Assembly (NCBI GenBank): GCA_020638655.1
Contig: JACKIC010000005.1
Location: forward strand, 1-64,000
Direction of reading: 5' to 3'
Source: Planctomycetota bacterium
GTDB taxonomy: Bacteria > Planctomycetota > UBA1135 > UBA2386
DNA length: 64,000 nt
Positions 41,264 to 53,210 of this stretch are shown here, piece after piece (position 1 is the first letter of the stretch; each line of letters begins with the position of its first letter). The notes beneath the pieces were generated by a model. It did no database searches. It saw only the letters and a list, made by a program, of their open reading frames with translations, and had not been told where the DNA came from. A program made the translations under genes and the position numbers.

Positions 41264-42339
41264 GCAAGTCCCGCCGCGGCGATCGCGGAGACCAGCAGCC
41301 CGAGTTCCACGCCGGCGCCTGGCTGGCCGGCACCGGCCCCGACAACGACATCGCCGTCTGCACGCGGGCGCGGCTGGCGCGCAACCTGCGCGGCTTCCCG
41401 TTCTCGCCGTGCCTCGACGAGGCGCGCGCCGCCGAGCTCTACGAGTTCGCGGTCGAGCAGCTGCAGCAGCCCGGCATGCCCGAGAAGCTCGGCATCCTCG
41501 AGCTCGACTCCGTCGACGACCTCGAGCGTTCGGTGCTGGTCGAGCGACACCTGATCAGCCGCGACCTGGTGGCCGCCAAGCGCCGCCGCGGCGTCGCCTT
41601 CGACACCGCCGAGAGCGTCGCGATCATGATCAACGAGGAGGACCACCTGCGCATGCAGGTGTTCGCGCCGGGGCTGCAGACCGAGGCGGTCTGGCGGCGC
41701 GCCGAGCGCCTCGACGACGCGGTGATGCAGCGCCTGCCGGTCGCGTGGTCCGAGGAGTTCGGCTTCCTGACCTCGTGCCCGACCAACACCGGCACCGGCC
41801 TGCGCCTGTCGGTGATGGTGCACCTGCCCGGCCTGGTCTGGTCCGACGAGATCGACAAGGCCACCAACGTCGCGCAGAAGATCCACCTCGCGGTGCGCGG
41901 CCTCTACGGCGAAGGCAGCCGCGCGCTCGGCGACTTCTACCAGGTCAGCAACCAGATCACGCTTGGCCGCGAGGAGTCGCAGATCCTCGCCGACGTGCAG
42001 CTGGCCGTCGGCCGCATCGTGCAGTGGGAACGCGAGGTGCGCGGCGCGCTGCAGCGCGGCGCCGCCCGCGTGCGCACCCTCGATCGGGTGCACCGCGCGC
42101 TCGGCACGCTCGAGCGGGCCCAGATCCTCACCAGCGAGGAGGCCATGGGCTGCCTGTCCGCGACCCGCTTCGGCATCGAGACCAAGCTGCTGTCGGGCTT
42201 CACCATCAACCAGGTCAACAAGGCCCTGCTGCTCTGCCAGCCGGGCCACCTGCAGCGCCACACGCGCGAGCGGCTCCTGCCCGAGGAACGCGACCAGCGC
42301 CGCGCGCAGTTGCTGCGCGAAGTGCTCGGGCTGGGATGA
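41260..42339 (+). CDS. mcsB: Protein arginine kinase McsB
   Basis: The 359-residue product belongs to the ATP:guanido phosphotransferase family acting on protein arginine. The CTRARLARNLRGFPFS segment, the INEEDHLRMQVF loop and the catalytic CPTNTGTGLRLSVMVHLPG are characteristic. Length is close to the B. subtilis protein. It tags proteins with phosphoarginine for degradation by ClpC-ClpP. It starts at GTG 41260, coupled to mcsA; clpC follows after 239 bases. Confidence 0.93.
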   Translation: MSKSRRGDRGDQQPEFHAGAWLAGTGPDNDIAVCTRARLARNLRGFPFSPCLDEARAAELYEFAVEQLQQPGMPEKLGILELDSVDDLERSVLVERHLISRDLVAAKRRRGVAFDTAESVAIMINEEDHLRMQVFAPGLQTEAVWRRAERLDDAVMQRLPVAWSEEFGFLTSCPTNTGTGLRLSVMVHLPGLVWSDEIDKATNVAQKIHLAVRGLYGEGSRALGDFYQVSNQITLGREESQILADVQLAVGRIVQWEREVRGALQRGAARVRTLDRVHRALGTLERAQILTSEEAMGCLSATRFGIETKLLSGFTINQVNKALLLCQPGHLQRHTRERLLPEERDQRRAQLLREVLGLG

Positions 42340-42469
42340 CCGTCCGGGGTGCCCCCGAGACTGTCGAACAACCCCACATTCCACCCTCGTCGCGGGTTTT
42401 CCCCAAGCCGATGCGGCTACGCCCCTTGACCCGTGCGACGGGAAAAAAGATGCCCCGATGCTTCGGTGG

Positions 42470-42530
42470 CGTCCTGGATCTACATCTGGTGTAAATCCTA
42501 TACCCGCGGCAACCGATCTAAGGATCTAGT
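42470..42530 (+). promoter_or_regulatory. Possible clpC leader with repeated GATCTA hexamers
   Basis: GATCTA occurs at 42477, 42515 and 42523 in the 239-base gap before clpC. A TATACC at 42499-42504 could be a -10 element, though no good -35 lies at the right distance. No CtsR-type heptamer repeat and no CIRCE element were found. The regulator is unknown. Confidence 0.25.
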
Positions 42531-42578
42531 CAGCAGATATCGCCACCGGGCGCACCCCGCCACCGGAGTCACCGCACC

Positions 42579-45149
<2,571 letters not shown>

Positions 45150-45164
45150 GCCGAGGTCGAGAAC

Positions 45165-45185
45165 CCGGCAGCTGACAGCTGCCGG
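45165..45185. repeat. Perfect inverted repeat with 10-base arms after clpC
   Basis: CCGGCAGCTG and CAGCTGCCGG flank a single A. It has no T-tract and lies upstream of the stronger terminator hairpin. It could be a protein-binding or recombination-type palindrome, or simply a second hairpin. Confidence 0.55.
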
Positions 45186-45195
45186 CACCGACAGG

Positions 45196-45221
45196 AAACG
45201 GGGGGCGCCTGCCCCCCGTTT
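45196..45221 (+). terminator. Rho-independent-type terminator of clpC
   Basis: Perfect 11-base arms AAACGGGGGGC and GCCCCCCGTTT close a four-base loop (GCCT). The terminal TTT is short but the stem is very GC-rich. It separates clpC from dprA and could act in both directions because of its symmetric A/T ends. Confidence 0.8.
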
Positions 45222-45235
45222 GCACACCTGCGGGG

Positions 45236-46309
45236 GTGCAAACCTACCTGATGCTCGCCCTGGCCGAGGGTTTCGGCCCCGCGCCGATCGCGGCGCTGCT
45301 CGACCCCGACCTCGACCCGGCCGCGACGATCGCGGCCCCACCGTCGGTGCCCGACGTGCCGCCGCGCGTGGCGCGGCGCCTGCGCCACCCCGGACTCGCG
45401 GCGCAGGCCTTCGCGCTGCAGTTCGCCGCCGCGCGCCACGGCCTGCAGCTGCTGACGCCCGACGACGCTCGCTACCCGGAGCGCTGGCGCGCCATGCCGG
45501 TGCGCCCGCTCGCCCTGTTCGTGCGCGGTGACGTCGCGGCCCTCGCGCGGCGGCCGGCGGCGACGCTCGTGGGCAGCCGCACCCCGACGCCCTACGGCGC
45601 CGAGGCCGCGCAGGCGATCGCGGTGTCGCTGGCGCGGGCCGGGGTGACCCTTTGGAGCGGCCTGGCGCGCGGCATCGACGGCGCGGCCCACCGCGCCAGC
45701 GTGGCGGCCGGCGCGCCGACGGTCGCCGTGCTCGCCGGCGGCCTGGACCGCATCTATCCGCCGGAGCACGAGGCGCTCGCCGAAGAGATCGTGGCAGGCG
45801 GCGGATGCCTCTTGAGCGAGCTGCCGCCGGGGCACCGCGCCTTGCGCGGCCACTTCCCGCGCCGCAACCGGCTGCTCGCCGCCGGCACCGGGGCCACGAT
45901 CGTGGTCGAAGCCAGCCTCACCTCAGGCGCGCTGCAGACCGCGCGCCTCGCCGCCGAAGCGGGCGCCGACGTCTACGCGCTGCCCGGCCCCTGGCGCAGC
46001 GAGCGCAGCCAGGGCTGCCACCGCCTGCTCAACGAGGGCGCCAGCGTGGTCGAGAGCCCCGAGATGCTGCTGCGCGACCTCGGCGTCGCGGCGGCCAACT
46101 CGGCCGGCGCCGCGCGCCAGCTCGCCCGGTGCGCAGATCAGGAAGCGATCGTGCGGCAGCTTCGCGCGGGGCCGCGGCCCAGCGACGTGGTGCAGCGCGA
46201 GTGCGGATTGCCGCGCGACGAGTTCCTGCGGACGCTGTTCGCGCTCGAGGCCGACGGCGCGGTGGCCCGGCTGCCCGGCGACCTGCTGGCGCTCGGCGCG
46301 CGCCGCTGA
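45236..46309 (+). CDS. dprA: DNA processing protein DprA
   Basis: The 357-residue product loads RecA onto incoming single-stranded DNA during natural transformation. The Rossmann core is clear (ATLVGSRTPTPYGAEAAQ; WSGLARGIDGAAHRASV; VLAGGLDRIYPPEHEAL; VVEASLTSGALQTARLA). A C-terminal winged helix (VVQRECGLPRDEFLRTLFAL) follows. GTG 45236 gives the longest frame; ATG 45251 is an alternative start. Its presence is compatible with uptake of foreign DNA, which an integron could capture. Confidence 0.92.
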   Translation: MQTYLMLALAEGFGPAPIAALLDPDLDPAATIAAPPSVPDVPPRVARRLRHPGLAAQAFALQFAAARHGLQLLTPDDARYPERWRAMPVRPLALFVRGDVAALARRPAATLVGSRTPTPYGAEAAQAIAVSLARAGVTLWSGLARGIDGAAHRASVAAGAPTVAVLAGGLDRIYPPEHEALAEEIVAGGGCLLSELPPGHRALRGHFPRRNRLLAAGTGATIVVEASLTSGALQTARLAAEAGADVYALPGPWRSERSQGCHRLLNEGASVVESPEMLLRDLGVAAANSAGAARQLARCADQEAIVRQLRAGPRPSDVVQRECGLPRDEFLRTLFALEADGAVARLPGDLLALGARR

Positions 46310-46317
46310 ACCCCTCG

Positions 46318-46512
46318 TCAGAACCCGATGAACAACAGCTCGAGCAGCAGCATCACGGCCACCAGACACGCCGACCAGACGGCCCAGCGCACGGTCCGCT
46401 GCACCGCGCCGCGGATGGTCGCCGCCGCGGTGCTGTGGTGCTGACCGACCACGACCAGCGCGATCAGGAACAGGACCGGCAGATAGATCACGACGCGCAG
46501 CAACAGGCTCAT
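46318..46512 (-). CDS. Small two-pass membrane protein
   Basis: The 64-residue product starts at ATG 46512 and overlaps the preceding stop by four bases. Two transmembrane helices (LLLRVVIYLPVLFLIALVVVG and VWSACLVAVMLLLELLFIG in pieces) are joined by a loop with HHST. Translationally coupled to the DUF6677-like gene, so probably in the same membrane complex. Confidence 0.75.
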   Translation of the reverse strand: MSLLLRVVIYLPVLFLIALVVVGQHHSTAAATIRGAVQRTVRWAVWSACLVAVMLLLELLFIGF

Positions 46513-47375
46513 GCCGACACCTCCGCCGCGACCGCGGCAGGCAGCGGCAGGGCCGATCGCTCGGCCACCGTGTACGCATCGACCATCACCACGAGGTTCA
46601 TCAGCCCGGCCACCGTGGTCAGCACCACGCCCATCGGCAGATCGAGCGGCTCGCTGTCCATGGGCCAGGGACCGGTGACCAGCGCGGCGAACAACGAGCC
46701 GCCGCCGAACAGGTTCTGCCCGATCCACCACACCGAGGCGTTGGCGCGGTCGACGGCGTGGCCGCCCGAGGCGATCAGCCCGATCGCGAACACGAGCAGT
46801 ACGGCGATGCCCATCAGCACCCCCTTGTCCTTCTGCCCCGCCTTGGCGTGGCCGAGCCCCGGCACGAGCCAGGACAGCGCCGCGCACAGCGCCGGGTTGG
46901 CGACCGGCTTGGGGGTGTTCTCGTCGCCGTCGCGGCGCAGCCGCAGCTCCCAGTGCCCCGCCGCCGACCAGAACGCCGCGAGCATGCCCGACGCGCCCGT
47001 GAGCCACGCCGCGAGGTGCTCGAAGGCCTGCGGCAGGCGCGTGATCCGTTCGCCGGTCGGCGTGCCGTCCCAGGCCATGAGCGCGCCGAGCGCGTTGGCC
47101 GGGAAGTTGAGGATCTCGGGGAACGACGGCAACAGGCCGAAGTGGGCCGGCAGGCTCCACGTGCTGCCGCCCGTGGTCTCGACCAACGCCCAGTAGAACA
47201 AGCGGTCGCCGACGATGATCCAGCCGAGGAAGAACAGCGCCGTGCAGCTGGCGAAGGCGACCAGCGCGCGCTGCTTCTGGCCCAGCTGGAACTGCAGCAG
47301 GCCAGGCACGAAGCCCGTCAGGAACGGGCCCAAGCCAAGGCCCCTGGCGGCGAGGTTCTGATTCGGGGTCGACAT
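46509..47375 (-). CDS. DUF6677-like planctomycete membrane protein
   Basis: The 288-residue product contains two TM2-like repeats with the GLVPGLLQFQLGQKQRA and WLVPGLGHAKAGQKDKG motifs (Pro-Gly-x-Gly-x-x-x-x-Gly-Gln). Four or more transmembrane segments are likely. Proteins of this layout are annotated as DUF6677 and found mainly in planctomycetes; no function is known. It is coupled to the small gene downstream. Confidence 0.78.
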   Translation of the reverse strand: MSTPNQNLAARGLGLGPFLTGFVPGLLQFQLGQKQRALVAFASCTALFFLGWIIVGDRLFYWALVETTGGSTWSLPAHFGLLPSFPEILNFPANALGALMAWDGTPTGERITRLPQAFEHLAAWLTGASGMLAAFWSAAGHWELRLRRDGDENTPKPVANPALCAALSWLVPGLGHAKAGQKDKGVLMGIAVLLVFAIGLIASGGHAVDRANASVWWIGQNLFGGGSLFAALVTGPWPMDSEPLDLPMGVVLTTVAGLMNLVVMVDAYTVAERSALPLPAAVAAEVSA

Positions 47376-47405
47376 GCGCGCGAAGGAGGATAGCGGCGGG
47401 CCCGC

Positions 47406-48167
47406 TCAGGTCGAGCCTCGGTCCCCGCCGGCGCGCGCCCACAGCGCCGCGAGCCATTCGGGCCACGGCAGCTCGGCCAGCGGCAGCAGCAGGTGGCCGG
47501 CCCGGGGCACGACCTGCAGGGTGGCGTCGGGCAGGCCCGCCAGCAGCTGCCGCGCGCACGGCACGGCCGGCACGATGCGGTCCTGATCGGCCGCGAACAG
47601 CGCCACCGGGCAGATCACCTCGCCGAGTCGCGGCACCAGATCCAGGCGCTGCAGCATGCGCAGGCGCGCCCGGTAGGCCGCGTCGAACGACGTGCGCTTG
47701 GCGGCCAGGGCCGCGGCGAGCTCGGGCGTCCAGCGCGGCCCGAGCAGCTTGCGGATGCCGACGCGGCGGCGGAACCAGGCGTAGAAGCGGTCGCCGACCA
47801 GACCCGACGCCAGCCGCGTCAGCCGCAGCCGCCCGCGGCGCGGGTAGCGCGCGAAGCCGTTGACCAGCGCGAGGCCGGCGACCTGCGCGGGCGCCAGCAG
47901 CGCCGTCTGCAGCGCCACCGCGACGCCGAACGACTCGGCGAGCAGCACCGCGCGCCCGACGCTGTTGGCCTCGAGCACCTGCAGCACCGAAGCCGCGAGC
48001 CCCGGGTAGTCGTCGTCGCCGCCACCTACCCACCGCAGGCGCAGCACGCGGAACGCCGGCCGCAGCCGCTGCACGCAATGCAGGGCCATCGCCGACGTGC
48101 CGCCGATACCCGGGAGGAACACGATCGGCGGCCCCGCGCCGCCGTCGTCGACGAGCTCGGCGCGCAC
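47406..48167 (-). CDS. Alpha/beta hydrolase fold protein
   Basis: The 253-residue product starts at GTG 48167. It has an oxyanion-type loop (IVFLPGIGGTSAMAL), a nucleophile elbow LLAESFGVAVALQTA (GxSxG is replaced by AESFG) and a C-terminal acid-His pair with ALFAADQDRIVPA and PRAGHLLLP. The elbow keeps Ser but lacks the first Gly, so activity is likely but not certain. It starts five bases after the stop of the C45-type peptidase gene. Confidence 0.75.
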   Translation of the reverse strand: MRAELVDDGGAGPPIVFLPGIGGTSAMALHCVQRLRPAFRVLRLRWVGGGDDDYPGLAASVLQVLEANSVGRAVLLAESFGVAVALQTALLAPAQVAGLALVNGFARYPRRGRLRLTRLASGLVGDRFYAWFRRRVGIRKLLGPRWTPELAAALAAKRTSFDAAYRARLRMLQRLDLVPRLGEVICPVALFAADQDRIVPAVPCARQLLAGLPDATLQVVPRAGHLLLPLAELPWPEWLAALWARAGGDRGST

Positions 48168-48172
48168 GCGCC

Positions 48173-49414
48173 CTACTTGGCGAGGTCCGCCGGGAACACC
48201 ACCGACCGCGGCAGCGTGTGGCGGCGATCGCTGCCCGGCGCGCCGACCAGCCCCTTCTCGCCGTGCTCGGCCAGCCGCAGCTCGAAGCACCACGGCTCGT
48301 GCCGGAACACCAGCGAGTGCAGCGTGCCGAACGCGTGGCCGCCGCCGCGCTGCACCGACCCCAGCATCTGCCAGGCCTCTTCGATCGACACCTTGTGATC
48401 GCCGTCGCCCAGGCACGCGTCGATACCGGCGCGAACCTTCTTGGCGCGGTCGCGGCTGTCCCGGCTGGCGCCGCGACCGTCCTGGCGCGACTGGAAGTGG
48501 TTGGTGACCACGCACGGCGACGCCGGCAGCGGCGCGCGCACGCACTTCTTCGCGTCGGTCTCGAACAGCGCCAGCGGCGGCGCGTCCGCGGGCGGCGCGG
48601 GCAGCACGATGCGCGTCAGGTAGCCGGCCGGCGGACTCGTGTAGCCGAGCAGGTCCTGCACCTTGGCGAAGCCGGCGTCGGGATCGGCCGGCGCGAACGC
48701 CCGCAGGGCCAGCTGCGCGGCCACGGCCGTCGGCCACGACTCGGGCTCGGGCGTGCGCGTGATCTTGCCCGTGCCGACGTGCAGGAACGCCGCCACGCCG
48801 TCGCTGCTGACCGCGGTGACGCTGCCGACGAAGCCGGGCCAGCTCACCGACGCGACCGCGCGGCCGCCGGGCAGGTGTTGCACCAGCAGCACCGTGCTGT
48901 CGAGCATGTGGTCGCCCGTGAACGGCCAGTCGAAGTTGCGGCCGGTGAGCACGCCGCCGCCCACCACCTGATCTCCCCAGACGGTGAAGCCGCTGCAGCC
49001 CATCAGCCCGAACACGTCGAGGGCGTTCGCGACCAGCAGGTCGTCGAGGTCGAACTCGCGGTCGAGCTCGGGCATCGCGCGCGAGACGCCCGCGGCGACG
49101 AGGCCCGCGTAGACGGCCTCGATCTCGGTGCGCACGTCGTCGGGATAGGTCACGACGCGGCCGAGCGCGGCGCGCGCCTGCTTCAGCAACCCCGGCATGC
49201 GCGAGAACCGCGTCGAGAACTCGGCCGTGAGCACCGCGGCGATGTCCTTGCCGAGCAGGAAGCCGTGCGCGTAGCCCCGTTCCTGGTCGGTGCCCCAGAC
49301 GTGCACGACGCGCAGCCCCTCGTGGGTGTCGATGCGCCCGTGCACCGCCTGCTGCGCGAGCAGCGGCAGCAGGCCGAGGAGGAACGCGGAGCCGCGGGTC
49401 GCGAGGAGGCGCAT
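48173..49414 (-). CDS. C45-type peptidase / acyl-coenzyme A:6-APA acyltransferase-like
   Basis: The 413-residue product starts at ATG 49414 with a signal peptide (RGSAFLLGLLPLLAQQAV). The segment LMGCSGFTVWGDQVVGGGVL followed by TGRNFDWPF matches the N-terminal-nucleophile hydrolase family of phospholipase-B-like and acyltransferase proteins. The catalytic Cys is expected near residue 139 and would be exposed by self-cleavage. It is probably exported. The substrate is unknown. Confidence 0.82.
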   Translation of the reverse strand: MRLLATRGSAFLLGLLPLLAQQAVHGRIDTHEGLRVVHVWGTDQERGYAHGFLLGKDIAAVLTAEFSTRFSRMPGLLKQARAALGRVVTYPDDVRTEIEAVYAGLVAAGVSRAMPELDREFDLDDLLVANALDVFGLMGCSGFTVWGDQVVGGGVLTGRNFDWPFTGDHMLDSTVLLVQHLPGGRAVASVSWPGFVGSVTAVSSDGVAAFLHVGTGKITRTPEPESWPTAVAAQLALRAFAPADPDAGFAKVQDLLGYTSPPAGYLTRIVLPAPPADAPPLALFETDAKKCVRAPLPASPCVVTNHFQSRQDGRGASRDSRDRAKKVRAGIDACLGDGDHKVSIEEAWQMLGSVQRGGGHAFGTLHSLVFRHEPWCFELRLAEHGEKGLVGAPGSDRRHTLPRSVVFPADLAK

Positions 49415-49499
49415 GCCAGCACTGTGCCGGCAGCGCCGCCGCGCGCCAAGGGGCGCCCCCCGGGCGATCACCACGCCTCGGGGCCGCCCGCGGCGCGGA

Positions 49500-50420
49500 T
49501 CACTTCGCGTTGCGGTAGATGTCCTGCACGCTCTTCAGCAGCTGCAGCGCCTCGGCTTTGGGGCGCTGGAACGCGTTGCGGCCCATGATCGAGCCGAACG
49601 CGCCGCCGTCGGCGAGGCCCTGGATCTCGGCCAGCACCGCCTCGGTGCCCTTGGCCTCACCGCCGGAGAAGATCACGATGCGCCGGCCGCCGAACGCGGC
49701 GTCGACGACGTGACGGGTGCGCTCGGCGAGCGTGCCGATGGCGATCTTCTCGGCCTCGTAGACCTTCTTGGCCGCGCCCTGTTCGAGGTGATCGGTCGGC
49801 GGCTTGACCTTGATGATGTGCGCGCCGAGTTGGGCGGCGATCTGCGCGGCGTAGGCGCAGACGTCGATCGCGGTCTCACCCTGCTTGCTGAGCGCGCTGC
49901 CGCGCGGGTAGCTCCAGACGACGACCGCGAGGCCGGCCTCCTTGGCCTCCTCGGCGATCTCGCGCAGCTCCATGTACATCTCGTTGCGGTCGCTCGAGCC
50001 CGGGTAGATCGTGAAGCCGATCGCGGCGCAGCCCAGGCGCAGGGCGTCCTGAACCGAGCCCGTCACGGCCGGCTTGGGGTCGGCGTTGCTGTAGAGCGAG
50101 TCGCTGTTGTTGAGCTTGAGGATCAGCGGGATGCGACCGGCGTACTTGCGGGCGCCGGCCTCGAGGAAGCCGAGCGGCGCCGCGTAGGCGTTGCAGCCGG
50201 CGTCGATCGCCAGCTGGAAGTGGTAGTGCGGGTCGTAGCCGGCCGCGTTCTTCGCGAACGAGCGTGCCGGGCCGTGCTCGAAGCCCTGGTCGACGGGCAG
50301 GATCACGAACTTGCCGGTGCCGGCGAGGTTGCCGGTGTCCATCATCCAGCGCAGGTTCTTGAGGACGCCGGGGTGGTCGGATTCGTACCAGCTGAGGATC
50401 TCGTCGACGCGGGAGGACAT
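49500..50420 (-). CDS. fbaB: Class I fructose-bisphosphate aldolase, DhnA type
   Basis: The 306-residue product starts at ATG 50420. It has the archaeal or FbaB-type TIM barrel: ILPVDQGFEHGPARSF near the start, LILKLNNSDSLYS, and a HIIKVKPPTDH strand holding a candidate Schiff-base Lys near residue 203. The IVIFSGGEAKG and GSIMGRNAFQRP segments bind the phosphate. It cleaves fructose 1,6-bisphosphate in glycolysis or works in reverse. Confidence 0.92.
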   Translation of the reverse strand: MSSRVDEILSWYESDHPGVLKNLRWMMDTGNLAGTGKFVILPVDQGFEHGPARSFAKNAAGYDPHYHFQLAIDAGCNAYAAPLGFLEAGARKYAGRIPLILKLNNSDSLYSNADPKPAVTGSVQDALRLGCAAIGFTIYPGSSDRNEMYMELREIAEEAKEAGLAVVVWSYPRGSALSKQGETAIDVCAYAAQIAAQLGAHIIKVKPPTDHLEQGAAKKVYEAEKIAIGTLAERTRHVVDAAFGGRRIVIFSGGEAKGTEAVLAEIQGLADGGAFGSIMGRNAFQRPKAEALQLLKSVQDIYRNAK

Positions 50421-50657
50421 GGCTCTTCGGGGGGAACTCGGGAGAGGAAACGACGGGCGGACGCGCCGCGGTGGCGCACCGACCGGGAAATGGGCCGGCG
50501 ATTGTGGGCGGCCCCCGCAGCGATGCAAGCCTCGGGGCACGGAACCCGTCCCCCCCACGCGCGGGGCATGTGGCCCGTACGCCGCGCGGCGGGTGCCCCC
50601 ATGGACCCCCGCCGCGCGGCAACTGCCGACGCCATCGCGCCGGCACGAGCGCCCGAC

Positions 50658-53210
50658 CTACTTGATGCGCAGGTCGCGCGACGAGCTGCCGGTCGTGAAC
50701 TCCCAGACGAACACCAGCGGATCGGCGGTGCCGATCTGCAGGTGCACGCGCACCTGGTAGGCCTTGCCCTTGTCCAGGGCTTCCTTGGGCAGGCAGAAGA
50801 CGACGTCGCGCAGGTCCATCTTCTTGTTGAGCGGGACCTTCGGGGTGTGCACCCAGATCGGCACCGGCTCGGGCTTGCAGCGTTCGGTCCAAGCCTTCCA
50901 GACGGCGCCGTCACCCTTGGGGTGCACGAAGTGCTGCGTCGGCGGCCGGCCGCCCTTGCGCGACTCGAACAGCTCGATGCTCGAGTCGACGATCTGGATC
51001 GCGAGCTCACGCTGCAGCTGCAGGCTGATCGGGTAGCCGCACTTGGTGACGTCCTGCTGGTCCTCGGGCTGATCGGCCAGCGGGTTGGGGCTCTCCGGCG
51101 CCGGGAAGCTCGTCGGGATGCCGTCCGATCCGGGCGGCGGCCAGACCAGGAAGCGCGGCGCGGTGCCGGGGTCGTAGGGCTCCTCGAGCGAGTGCATGTC
51201 GAGCACCGCGACCGACCAGTCGTTCTCGTAGACGAACGAGTAGCCCAGGCGCTTGATGTTGTGCTCGAGCATCGGGAAGCGGTGGTAGGGCGTGCCCATC
51301 CACAGATCGACCGTGTCCTTGGCGAAGTCGGCGCCGCGCGAGCCCTTGCCCGTGACGATGTTGCCGCCGCCGGCGAGCTGCCCGCGCCGCGTGAAGTCCT
51401 CGTGCGCCGGATCCTCTTCGTGGATCTCGGGGCCGGGCTTCTCCATCAGGTCGGGGTGGTTGGAGACGTAGTGCGCGTGCGCGTCACAGCCGAACGAGGC
51501 CTCCGCGTCGAGCTCGCACTCGGGCAGGCCCGACAGCGTGCCCTCGGTCATCTTGCCGCCGTCGGCCCAGGTGAAGGCGATCTGCTGGCCGCGGATGAAG
51601 TTGATGCGCTCGATCGCGGCGAGCTCCTCCTTGTTGGGCCGCTCGGGCAGCAGCGGCGGACCGTAGCCGGTGCCGAACGCCACGCCCGAGTCGCCGCGCG
51701 CCCACTCGCGCCACTCGGCGTCGATGGCCTCGGTCGACTTGCCGATCACCTTGACGACGATCGCCTCGATGTCCTCGAGCGTCGGCACCTTCTTGTCGGC
51801 GTCGGGCAACGCGAGGTACAGCTCGAGCCACTTGTCGGGATAGGCCGCGACCACCCAGGTCATGAAGCTCCACGACTTCAGGCGGCAGTCGTTGCGGAAG
51901 CGCGACAGCTTCTCGCGCGGCACCTGCGCCAGCGGCCAGTCCTGGTTCGAGGTCGCCTGGTCGCGCACGGTGCGCAGCCACCAGTTGGTGCCCTGCGGCA
52001 ACTGCAGCGCGTCGTCGCCCTGCGTGCCCTCGGGCAGCGCGCCCCAGCGCGAGATCGAGGTCGCCTTGAGGTACCACGTCATCGCGTGGATCAGGCCCTG
52101 ACCGATGCCGTCGTTGCGCCCCTGGGTCAGCCCCATGAAGAACACGTAGGCGATCATCGTGTCGTGGATGCTCTTCGGCGAACCGCCGATGTGCACCGAC
52201 GCGGCGCCTTCCTTGGCGCGCCACTCGGTGTTGGCGAAGCGCATCGCCGCCTCGACGTTGGGCTGACCGGCCCAGATGTTCGGGTTGGCCTTGAGCAGCT
52301 CCTCGCGCTCGCGGCCCGTGAACAGGAAGCCGTACCAGGCGAAGGTGCGCGACGCGCGCTCGACGAACTGCAGCTTCTTGGCGTTGTTCTCGCCGAGCAG
52401 GTAGACGCCGAACTCCAGCGCGCGCTCGCCCCAGATCACCGCGTCGTTGGCGTTCTCCTGGATGCCGCGGGTCCAGACCGTGAAGTGCTCGGACTTGGCG
52501 CCGAAGATGTTGATGTCCGGCTTGCGCATGAAGTCGGGCACGTTCGCCTGCAGGTTCTGCAGCTCGATCGGCATCTGGTCCTGCGGCAGCTCGGTGACCG
52601 CATAGTCCTTCTTGCGCGCGAGCTCGACCGCCTTGAGCTCGATCTGCTTCATCCGCGCCGCGTAGGTGATCTGCGCCTCGGTGCCGAAGAAGCCCGGCCC
52701 TTCCTTGTAGCCGAGCGCGATGTTGGCCTCGCGGTCGTTGGCGTTGTAGTAGACCGCCTTCTCGAGGTGGTAGTTGGCCTTCTGCTCGTCGCCCGCGGCC
52801 TTGTACTTGAGCCCCAGGTCGCGGTGCAGCTGCCCCAGCTTGACGGCGGTCTTGTACCACTCGTCGGTGACCTTGAAGCGGCCCTCGTAGTTGGCCTTGT
52901 CCTTCCACTTGGTGCGCTTCTCGGGCGGCAGCTGCGTCCACTCGCCGCGCTCCTTGCGCCAGCCGAGCTCGCGCCGGGCCGCGGCGTTGTCCGGGTCGTA
53001 GGCCAGGATCAGGTCGTAGGCCTGCTTGGCGCGCTGCCCGACCTTGGCCGACTTGGCGGTGTTGGCAAACGAGTTGAGCGTGCTGACCGTCTTGCGGATC
53101 AGGTCCTGCTCGGCCTTGGCCAGGTCGGCCTGCGCGTGCGCGGTGCGCGCGCCGAGCAGGGTGGCGGCGGCGAGCCAGAAGAGCAATACGAGTCGTTTGG
53201 TTGAGGTCAT
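50658..53210 (-). CDS. Secreted TPR-like protein with a C-terminal CAP-like domain
   Basis: The 850-residue product starts at ATG 53210 (ATG 53231 is possible) with a signal peptide (LVLLFWLAAATLLGARTAHA). The N-half has TPR-like helices (LGQLHRDLGLKYKAAGDEQK, NYHLEKAVYYNANDREANIA). The C-third contains the pattern ERINFIRGQQ, HAHYVSNHP, HEEDPAHEDFTRRG, GGGNIV, and LWMGTPYHRFPMLEHNIKRLG. It looks like a CAP/SCP-like fold, a secreted domain family of uncertain function. The last 100 residues are a beta-rich tail. The protein acts outside the cytoplasm. Confidence 0.75.
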   Translation of the reverse strand: MTSTKRLVLLFWLAAATLLGARTAHAQADLAKAEQDLIRKTVSTLNSFANTAKSAKVGQRAKQAYDLILAYDPDNAAARRELGWRKERGEWTQLPPEKRTKWKDKANYEGRFKVTDEWYKTAVKLGQLHRDLGLKYKAAGDEQKANYHLEKAVYYNANDREANIALGYKEGPGFFGTEAQITYAARMKQIELKAVELARKKDYAVTELPQDQMPIELQNLQANVPDFMRKPDINIFGAKSEHFTVWTRGIQENANDAVIWGERALEFGVYLLGENNAKKLQFVERASRTFAWYGFLFTGREREELLKANPNIWAGQPNVEAAMRFANTEWRAKEGAASVHIGGSPKSIHDTMIAYVFFMGLTQGRNDGIGQGLIHAMTWYLKATSISRWGALPEGTQGDDALQLPQGTNWWLRTVRDQATSNQDWPLAQVPREKLSRFRNDCRLKSWSFMTWVVAAYPDKWLELYLALPDADKKVPTLEDIEAIVVKVIGKSTEAIDAEWREWARGDSGVAFGTGYGPPLLPERPNKEELAAIERINFIRGQQIAFTWADGGKMTEGTLSGLPECELDAEASFGCDAHAHYVSNHPDLMEKPGPEIHEEDPAHEDFTRRGQLAGGGNIVTGKGSRGADFAKDTVDLWMGTPYHRFPMLEHNIKRLGYSFVYENDWSVAVLDMHSLEEPYDPGTAPRFLVWPPPGSDGIPTSFPAPESPNPLADQPEDQQDVTKCGYPISLQLQRELAIQIVDSSIELFESRKGGRPPTQHFVHPKGDGAVWKAWTERCKPEPVPIWVHTPKVPLNKKMDLRDVVFCLPKEALDKGKAYQVRVHLQIGTADPLVFVWEFTTGSSSRDLRIK

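Noticed and set aside
42426..42454. A sigma-70 promoter starting with TTGACC at 42426 upstream of clpC
   Set aside because: The bases 17 positions further on (GATGCC) do not resemble a -10 element.
49290..53204. A 1304-codon + strand frame
   Set aside because: Antisense to the aldolase and the CAP-like gene; product is Arg/Leu/Val-rich without domains.
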